From Lunularia cruciata (lineage: Eukaryota; Streptophyta; Marchantiopsida; Lunulariales; Lunulariaceae), in contig OX419761.1 in NCBI GenBank assembly GCA_948567375.1, forward strand, positions 22,136,501 to 22,200,500: DNA of 64,000 nt, written 5' to 3'. Both the position numbers and the translations under genes were made by a program. Of this stretch, positions 57,506 through 64,000 are shown piece after piece (positions within the stretch are counted from its first letter, which is position 1; each line of letters starts with the position of its first letter). Under the pieces are notes generated by a model. It saw only the letters and a program-made list of their open reading frames with translations, was not told where the DNA came from and made no database searches.

Positions 57506-58680
57506 GATGGGTAACGAAAATCGTGAGTTATGAAGGTATGAATTAAGGTCTTTTCTTGTCCACTCTTGTCTACGTTTACCATTGATATTTAGTTGTCCCT
57601 TTACTGGCATAGACCGCGTATCAATTTGTCGGATAGATACGCAATCCTCTCCTCTCTAGAATCGAGGCCGTAACATAATCCAGTAATTATAAGCACTGGA
57701 AGCTCTTGAGGCTTTTATGACCTCTAAAGTTTTTTACAGAACGGTTAACTTAGAAATCTGTCAATTTCTTATTAGAGACCCCCTAAAAAATGCCTATGAC
57801 TCCGTTGAATTGATGAATTGTTAATCCGACATGAGTGTAGCAAGTATTACCGGATTATATTAACATTCTCACCGACACACGCTCGCCAAGATTTTGTACT
57901 ACTGTAGTCACAAACACATGCATAGCATGGCACACAATTACTGTAGGTTTTGATCAATCCGAGTAATAACAATGCATCACGGGGGGTGCCCAGCTAGTGA
58001 CGGTGGTGGTAAATCTGCGAGGAGCTTTACGGTCGAATCTCTCCAACGGTTAAACCCGCTGAAGTGACTCAAGGTCTCATTCCAATAAAGGGATTTGAAT
58101 TGAAGGGAATGTAATAGGGGGGTTTCAGTTATAGTTTTGCGAAGCTATGTAGATTTCTTTATCCTTATAATTTATTACAAGGCGTTGACTAAATTGATAA
58201 GGGTTCGGGGAAGTAGAGGAAAAGGTCTGACTATGGAATTCCGATCAAGTTCCTTAGTACTACCGAACTCCGCAATAGCAATAGGTGGTTCTTTATTAGT
58301 AGGTGGTTTTTTATTAGTAGGTGGTTTGGAGAAAATAAAGAATATCTAGATAAATATTGTCACTCCGTATTGCATTAATTAGTTACACATTAAGATTAGA
58401 TTAGGGTGAAAAGGGGGGCAACCAGAGGGGGCCACGAAGGTAGCACAAAGATAAAGGGGGGGGGGGTCACAAGGATAAGTGATGTATGAGAGAACGAGAT
58501 GAAAAGGAGAAAATTGACACACAAAATTGAAGATAGGTGGGGCCACAAAGATAGGTGGGGCCACAAAATAGGTGATATACTAGAGAATGAGATGAACCGC
58601 ACAAGAGGATGAGAAAGAGAAAATTGAAGCAAAAATTTGATCCAGACAACGAGATGATGAACAACGCGATTGAAGATTCA
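57506..58680. other. Intergenic, no gene recognised
   Basis: Includes a 20-21 bp tandem motif TTATTAGTAGGTGGTTTTT-like at 58283-58329, a G run near 58458-58467, and a repeated GATAGGTGGGGCCACAAA at 58533-58570. Short ORFs on the minus strand here are compositional. Confidence 0.45.
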
Positions 58681-58682
58681 TT

Positions 58683-58915
58683 ACTTACAAGCTAGTTTGG
58701 AATGTAATTCTTATATGGCAGACCTTGTTCATTGGTTTGTATGAAGGTGCAAAGATTTGAAATCTCATTAGGAATGTAAATATCTTGAAACGTAATTCTT
58801 ATCTTTTGAGTTTGAAATGTAATTCTTATTTCCCGAGTTTGAAGATTTTCAATTTCATCATTTAAAAACTAGTTCGGAATGTTATTCTCATATGGCAGAC
58901 CTTGTTCATTGTGCA
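58683..58915. repeat. Direct repeat of about 55 bp, 177 bp apart
   Basis: TATGGCAGACCTTGTTCATTG occurs at 58714 and 58891, preceded in both by 'AACTAGTT.GGAATGT.ATTCT'-type sequence. Between them GAAA(C/T)GTAATTCTTAT recurs. It lies just upstream of the Harbinger remnant. Confidence 0.7.
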
Positions 58916-59104
58916 GGTACCATCTTTGAAGTGAGAAGAGTAGAGCATGCCCGATCAAGTGTTATTTTTGATGATATAACAATAGAGGAGGACAAAGTCT
59001 GGTATAACATGCAAAGAGTAAGCACTTGTGGAGAATTAGCTCAAAACATAAGGAGATGTATACAATGGTGTATACAATTAGATTTGGAGATTTCAACGTA
59101 AAGA

Positions 59105-60320
59105 CTAGAAGACGAAGATAGAGAATTTGATTTAAATATGCTAGAATTTTTTATTAGTGGATGGGAGTATGTACATAAGCATAGATACATGGAACCTCGA
59201 GTAACTTATCCTCGAAGTCAAGATAAAGTATTTTAGAAGTCTAGATCCGAAAGCCTTTTGATAGCTTACTAGAATGGATGTTAATTAATTTTCAACGTTG
59301 GTAGATTTGATTAGAACACACCTTGTGTTTGAGAAGCCCTATTGGGAGGGAACAAACACAAGTGTGGCTCCAAGTAGCTCTAGCTCTCGATTGAGTTGTG
59401 CATCAAGGTAATGGAGCATGTGTTGCAAGGAGGTTAAACATTTGGAGCATTTGTGCAAGTTCAACTATTGCCTTTACTGACTGAGTGATGATTGCCATAT
59501 TAGATTTGATGAGTCAAGTTGCATGGCCTGAGCATAAGGAGAGGAGAAGCATTCACTTTCTTTGCACAAAGAGGTTCCACTGGTTGTGTTGGTTTGGTAG
59601 ATGGAACATTGTTTCCTCTTGCAACTTGACCCAATGTGGATGGAGAAATTTATTTTAGCAGAAAGGGCTCCTATTCCATAAATGGTCAAGTGATTTGCAA
59701 TGATATAAGAAGAATTATACATTTTATAGCAAGTAAATGTTCTATAATTTGTTTTGTTTCTTTGTTTTGTTTATTAGCAACGGAATTGTTTATTATCATT
59801 GGTGCTCTTCTTTGTATATTTGCATTTTTTTATTATTGCATGACAATATTAAAGGTTGGTGGTTGGTTTTTTATATGAAGGAATACTTGGATCATGACAC
59901 GACATGACTTGTTTGAAGAAATCATCACTCTAGAATGATTTGAACCAAGGAGGGGTGTGTTGTAGTTTTGAGGCCAAAGAGTACCTTTTAGGTGATTCTG
60001 GTTATGTACCCATGCATCACCTTGTCCCTGCGTTCAAGCAAGCAAGCCCGAACAGAGGACAAGCAAGACTTCAAAAAATATTTTGCAAAGGCAAGGGTGA
60101 TAAATGAGCATTGTATAGGAGTATTGAAATCTAGATGGCATTCTCTTCATGAGCTTAGAGTGAACTTAAAGATAATAGTAGAAATGAATATTTGTTAAAA
60201 TGGGTTTCATTTTGTACTATTTTACATAACTACTTAATCAACAAGTGTGACGTTTGGTCAAAGGACAAAGGCAGATTTACAAAGGAAACTCAAATAGATT
60301 CATATATGACTTTTAATGGA
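59105..60320 (+). pseudogene. PIF/Harbinger transposase remnant (DDE) with a probable intron
   Basis: An N-terminal piece reads 'HRYMEPRVTYPRSQDKVF'. The catalytic part has 'GLVDGTLFPLA' (first Asp, about 59590-59620) and 'RKGSYSINGQVICNDIRRI'. A probable intron 59733-59880 (GTAAAT...GAAG) follows, then 'ILGS*HDMTC', 'GDSGYVPMHHLVPAFKQASP' (second Asp, about 59992) and 'ARVINEHCIGVLKSRWHSL' (Glu, about 60100). It closes with 'CTILHNYLIN'. The D, D and E positions remain, but stops and a frame change between the last two blocks break it. Such transposases cut and paste DNA between TTA/TAA target sites. I did not find the terminal inverted repeats. Confidence 0.75.
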
Positions 60321-61430
60321 ATAGAGCTTGGATAGAGAAGAGAGTACATCATGGGTGATGCAACAATGCCTCTCTCATCATGTGAATCATATATTGGAAT
60401 GAAATGAGATCATGGTTCAATACAATAAAAATATCATTCATTGTTTTTGCATATTTTGTAAGTAATGAGCAATGAGCGGTGTATTTCTTCTATGATTTTA
60501 AAAACATCTTCATAAGTTTTCATATGTTGTATTTCTTTTATAGTTTTAAACTATTTTTCATATGATGCTGCTTTGACAAACTCCAAGATTTCAAAAATTA
60601 TTTTGTTCTAGATCTGAAATAAGAATATAAAGAATGCGGACACATGAAACTCAGCCCTAGGTGCACTCTAAGTTGTTGGGTACTTGTCGATGACGCCCAA
60701 AACAATAGAAGTTATCAGATGGTGCTGGTTGACACCCAAAGAGTCATAGGATGGCACTGGGAACATTGGTGTATTTTGGCATGGTAGTTGGTAGGGGGTG
60801 GCATTGGTTGAAGCTCGCTCACAGACACTGGGAGGTGCTGTATTTAGATGGGTGATCACATTGGTGCTCAAAGGTGCCAGCCATCACTGTGAGCTGTCGG
60901 GTGCGCCGGTTGAGCTGTCGAGTGTGCCGGTTTGCAAGGTGGCATGATGCATGTTGCCGCTCATGATTTGTATATTTTCTCATCAAACTCTGGTTCTTCT
61001 TCATGAAATATTGATCTTCTTCTTCATGCACTACTGATCTAGTGAGACCAGTTTATATGATCTCACTATAGTGAAATCAGTTTATACAAATAATTTGTGA
61101 GGTGGAGGCTATATAAACCCTACTCCTTGTAGTTAAATTTCACATTTGAGCATTTTTGGAAGTTCCAAGAGCAATTTCTAGAAGTTTGGGAGCAATTCAG
61201 CTTAGTGAATTTTGAAAAGTTTAGGAATTTGAAAGTTTCAAATACACTCTGTCAGGATCTAGAGTAGTGCAAGTTTGAGAGTATGGTGGGGTTGGTTTAG
61301 ACAGTCCATTTTGAGACCAGTTTTGAGATTGTGCTTTTGGGACCTGGATTCGGGGCTGAGTTGAAGGGTTGAAGAGAGGTTTGGGAGCCATTCTTCTTCC
61401 ATTTCATTTCAGTCATACATTTCCAATATT
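60321..61430. other. Intergenic, no gene recognised
   Basis: GTGCTGG and GGTGGCATTGG-like short repeats occur at 60.66-60.95 kb (TGAGCTGTCGGGTGCGCCGG and a near copy at 60892-60930). CAGTTTATA with AGTGA(G/A)A is duplicated at about 61033-61075. Nothing coding was identified. Confidence 0.45.
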
Positions 61431-61436
61431 CTCCAT

Positions 61437-61560
61437 GGCAGAAGTCTGGGGCTATGAGAAGATTGTTGAAGGTGAAGACATGAGGAATACTAAGGAAGGA
61501 GATTGGCTTATAGGTTTCCACACAATTCAACACTTGGCAAATTTCATCAAATGGTGCTAG
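61437..61560 (+). pseudogene. Short coding fragment of an unrecognised protein
   Basis: ATG at 61437 starts a 41-codon frame, 'MAEVWGYEKIVEGEDMRN' and on to 'IKWC' and TAG. The codon use looks protein-like, and together with 62330-62662 it may belong to a plant transposon-associated ORF. I cannot identify the family. Confidence 0.3.
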
Positions 61561-61779
61561 ATGGAAAAACATCAAATTTGAACAGCGGTTGCTGGAATCA
61601 GGGAGGTTGATCTTGATGTAATTGGCCTCAAAATCACACTTGGATTGCATTACCCATGTCTAGAGGTATTTATCTTTCATTCCTCACATTTTTTCTACAT
61701 GTTTGCTTCAGTTTTCAAAAGTTATGAGTTGTTTTTTGTGACAATGTAGCCTCAATGTTTAGCACCTATGGGTGCCACC

Positions 61780-62260
61780 CAATGGCTCCTAGCGCAAAAC
61801 CCTAAACCCTTGCCTTGTCCTTTAGTGCCAACTTGTGCCACTCGGTGCCACCTCCTTGAATTTTTCTGCCCCATAGTGCTCCCTAGCGCCTCACAACGTT
61901 CCCTTCCTCCTGTGCTTCCCTATTTTTTCCTGTCCCAAAGTGCCTCCCAGCGCTCCCTATGCCTCCCGCATCCTTGTGCCTCCCTTTTTACTTGTCCCAA
62001 AGTGCCCCCAACACTCCTCGTGCCTCCCGCAACCCCATGCCTCCCCTTTTTCCTATCTTGGAATGCCTCCCACACCCCCATGCCTCCCTCTATTTTCCTG
62101 TCCTGGAGCACCTCACAATAGCTCCTAGTGCTCCCTGGCGTCTCCTTGTCTTTTCTGTCCTGGAGCGCCCCCTAGTGCTCCGTTATCCCTTGCATTTTTC
62201 CTGTCCCGGACCACCCCCCCTAGTGCCTCTTAGTGCGTCCCCCGGGCACCTTGTCTTTTT
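61780..62260. repeat. C/T-rich minisatellite-like repeat
   Basis: A core CCTGTCC(C/T)(A/G)(A/G)AGTGCCTCC recurs at about 61929, 61991, 62052, 62097, 62156 and 62199, spacing 43-62 bp, separated by T-runs and GTGCTCC/GTGCCTCCC. ORFs on either strand through it are products of the repeat. Confidence 0.75.
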
Positions 62261-62329
62261 TCATAGTGAAGAATAAGTTTTTCTTTTCTTGTTTGTGTAG
62301 GTTCTTCCATGTACTGAGTTTGTTAGGTC

Positions 62330-62830
62330 TTGGGCAAGAATCTATGCATTGGCTTGGTCAAGGGGAGGCAATTCAAATTGACAGTTGATATAATGAGAGA
62401 TGCACTTGCAATGCCAAGGAAGAGGATTGTTCCTTACACTGCAGTTTCAGATTGGTTTCCACAGAGAGATAGAGTTGCAAAGAGGTATTTGGCAAGGCAA
62501 TGTGTGTATCTTGCTTTCCGGGCTTTCTTTCAATTGATGGGTGCACTTGTGGCACCAACTATGCGGCCCAAGATTGGACATGGAGATTTGGTTCTTAACA
62601 CTAAGACAAAGTTGAGGAGATTTAGTGTGGAGGATTATGATTGGGAGGAGTTAGCATTTTGAGCTATCATTGCAAAGGTGGGGAGTTTGCAAAGCCAATT
62701 GTAGAGACCAAAGGGGCGCAGGTTCAGAGTCAGCTTCCTTGAGTAGATACTCACTCACTTGTTTGTGGAGAGAAGTTTCATTCCAAAGGAGGAAGTGATG
62801 TACTTGAGTGATAGAGAGGAGGAGATTATA
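62330..62830 (+). pseudogene. Unrecognised protein fragment, possibly a plant transposon-associated domain
   Basis: A plus frame reads 'GLVKGRQFKLTVDIMRDAL', 'TAVSDWFPQRDRVAKRYLA', 'FRAFFQLMGALVAPTMRP' and 'SVEDYDWEELAF', stops at 62660, and continues past it with 'AIIAKVGSLQSQL' and 'PKEEVMYLSDREEEIIHD'. The pattern (K-G-R-x-F-K-L-T, then a short hydrophobic helix set) recalls the plant transposon protein domains found near Mutator- or gypsy-type elements. This is resemblance only. Confidence 0.35.
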
Positions 62831-63339
62831 CATGATGAAGGATGATGATGATCATGAAGATGCAAAGAATGATAGTGAGGACAAGGACACAAGTGCTGAT
62901 GATGGGTAGGATGAGGGAGAGGATGAGGATAGTGAGTGAATGATTAGATTTCAATTTTGGCATTGATTTTTATATGTTTTCATTGTTTGAAAATATACAA
63001 ATATCTAAAATATATATTGCACATACCATTATTGGATTTAATAAATATGTTAATTTACCATGCCTTAATTAATAAACTTGTGTATCTTTATGCAAGAGTG
63101 AGTTTTACTTGATGGACGATTGAATGTACCACTTGTGAATAGGTGTTCAACCCATTTGTGTTGAGACATATGCCTTATCGGTAGTGAGATCTCCGCCTTC
63201 ATCCTTTGAGAAAGCTCCATCTCCCTCTTCTTCCCCTTCTCCCCTCTCTCCTCATATGGAGGGGAACATCACCCCACTTCTATCATAGTACCTTTGCCCT
63301 CTTCTTGTTCAATTAACAACACTTGTGTTCTAGATGATT

Positions 63340-64000
63340 GTGTTTGAGCGGCTGAGGAGGGAAAGAGACTTCTTGTTGAGCGTGAGCATAGATTAGAGAG
63401 AGTAGAGGAGCAAGAGAGATTACTACTTGATCATGAGAGGCAATTGGAGAGTGTAGAGGAGCATGAGAGATTAGTGCTTGAGTGCGAGAGGTGAGTGGAG
63501 GATATAGAGGAGCAAGAGAGATTAGTGCTTGAGCGGGAGAGGAGATTGGAGATTGTAGAAGAGCATGGTAGATTTTTAGTAGAGATGGAGAGAGAGAAAG
63601 AGAGAGTAGAGATTAGCTAACTTGGACTTGGACATACTAGATGCCGTTGCCATGGTTGAGGGTTATAGGGTTTAATTACAAAATGAGGCACGAGAGTTAG
63701 CATTTGCTATGGAGAAGTGTGAGAGTGCACATGTTCAAGTAGAGGAGAGTGAGTGTAGTCTAGCTCAAGTGAGGGCTTGTGTGGCTTATCTTGGACCTAG
63801 ACTACGTATTATTGCCCACCAGACCCATACTTGCCATGAGATGCAATCCCAAATTGATGCCACCCATGTGTTACCACACACTATTATGACTAGAGAGACT
63901 CAAACTTCTGCATCATCGGGCAATGTGGAGACTCACAAGACTCAGACTGAGTATAGAGAGAGGCTTTGTCTATTAGGAGAGTATATGTCACATATTCTCT
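63340..64000 (+). pseudogene. Coiled-coil repeat ORF remnant running off the window
   Basis: A Glu/Arg-rich plus frame contains four tandem 17-residue (51 bp) units, 63390-63440, 63441-63491, 63492-63542 and 63543-63593. Unit 2 is 'QLESVEEHERLVLECER'. The third begins with TGA where an Arg or Gln codon is expected, so the frame is broken. Downstream text keeps a helical, Glu-rich pattern to the edge. It may be the C-terminal part of the ORF at 62330. No family was recognised. Confidence 0.45.

Noticed and set aside
57960-58330. GC-richer patch considered as inserted organelle DNA
   Set aside because: No plastid or mitochondrial gene could be recognised in it, so there is no support for the idea.
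61780-62260. Regularly spaced repeat considered as a CRISPR-like array
   Set aside because: Repeats are imperfect and C/T-rich, spacers are not unique, and the genome is a plant's.
61768-62276. Overlapping proline/serine-rich ORFs of 105-117 codons
   Set aside because: They are readings of the C/T-rich minisatellite in several frames.

Overview
This looks like a nuclear window from a land plant. Three multi-exon genes with GT-AG introns can be reconstructed, and two of them encode proteins that look plastid-targeted. There is also a cytosolic-type tRNA gene, and the remainder is mostly decayed retrotransposons and DNA transposons. A seed-free plant (bryophyte, lycophyte or fern) is my guess from the moderate intron sizes and the type of non-LTR element. 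I cannot fix the lineage from sequence alone.

Left gene island (about 1.6-11.2 kb). A PsbP-domain protein gene lies on the minus strand (exons 5677-6208, 5162-5381, 1657-1963; 352 aa). Its 3.2 kb second intron carries a tRNA-Leu(UAG) gene on the opposite strand. Across a shared 1.4 kb upstream region lies a divergent seven-exon gene for an RluA-family RNA pseudouridine synthase with an S4 domain (7608-11154; 454 aa). A 252 bp Mutator-type MITE with a perfect 9 bp target-site duplication sits 230 bp beyond it.

AT-rich desert (about 11.7-37 kb). No intact gene was found. It holds a minus-strand Ty3/gypsy remnant with recognisable long terminal repeats (about 19.79-26.03 kb), whose integrase region is split by an LTR-like insertion (about 20.64-22.19 kb). 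A second gypsy remnant is on the plus strand (28.1-30.0 kb). There are also (AT)n microsatellites, several tandem duplications, perfect hairpins, and a possible transposon accessory ORF (34.6-36.1 kb).

Right part. At 37.06-39.6 kb there is a degenerate non-LTR retrotransposon. It carries reverse transcriptase motifs, then a C-x-C-x9-H-x3-C knuckle, then a C-terminal region that resembles a restriction-like endonuclease. Its 3' end has been copied many times, mostly in a cluster at 54.6-57.5 kb. A GC-richer island (41-49.6 kb) contains a five-coding-exon gene for a plant Atos-domain (FAM214/DUF4210 plus Chromosome_seg) protein (43945-48672; 873 aa). The last 5 kb contain a PIF/Harbinger transposase remnant, a C/T-rich minisatellite, and fragments of an unrecognised protein followed by a coiled-coil repeat that runs to the window edge.

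No operon-like logic is expected. The only functional pairing is the head-to-head arrangement of two genes whose products both probably act in the chloroplast. All exon structures were assembled by eye from conserved motifs, splice signals and matching reading-frame phase.
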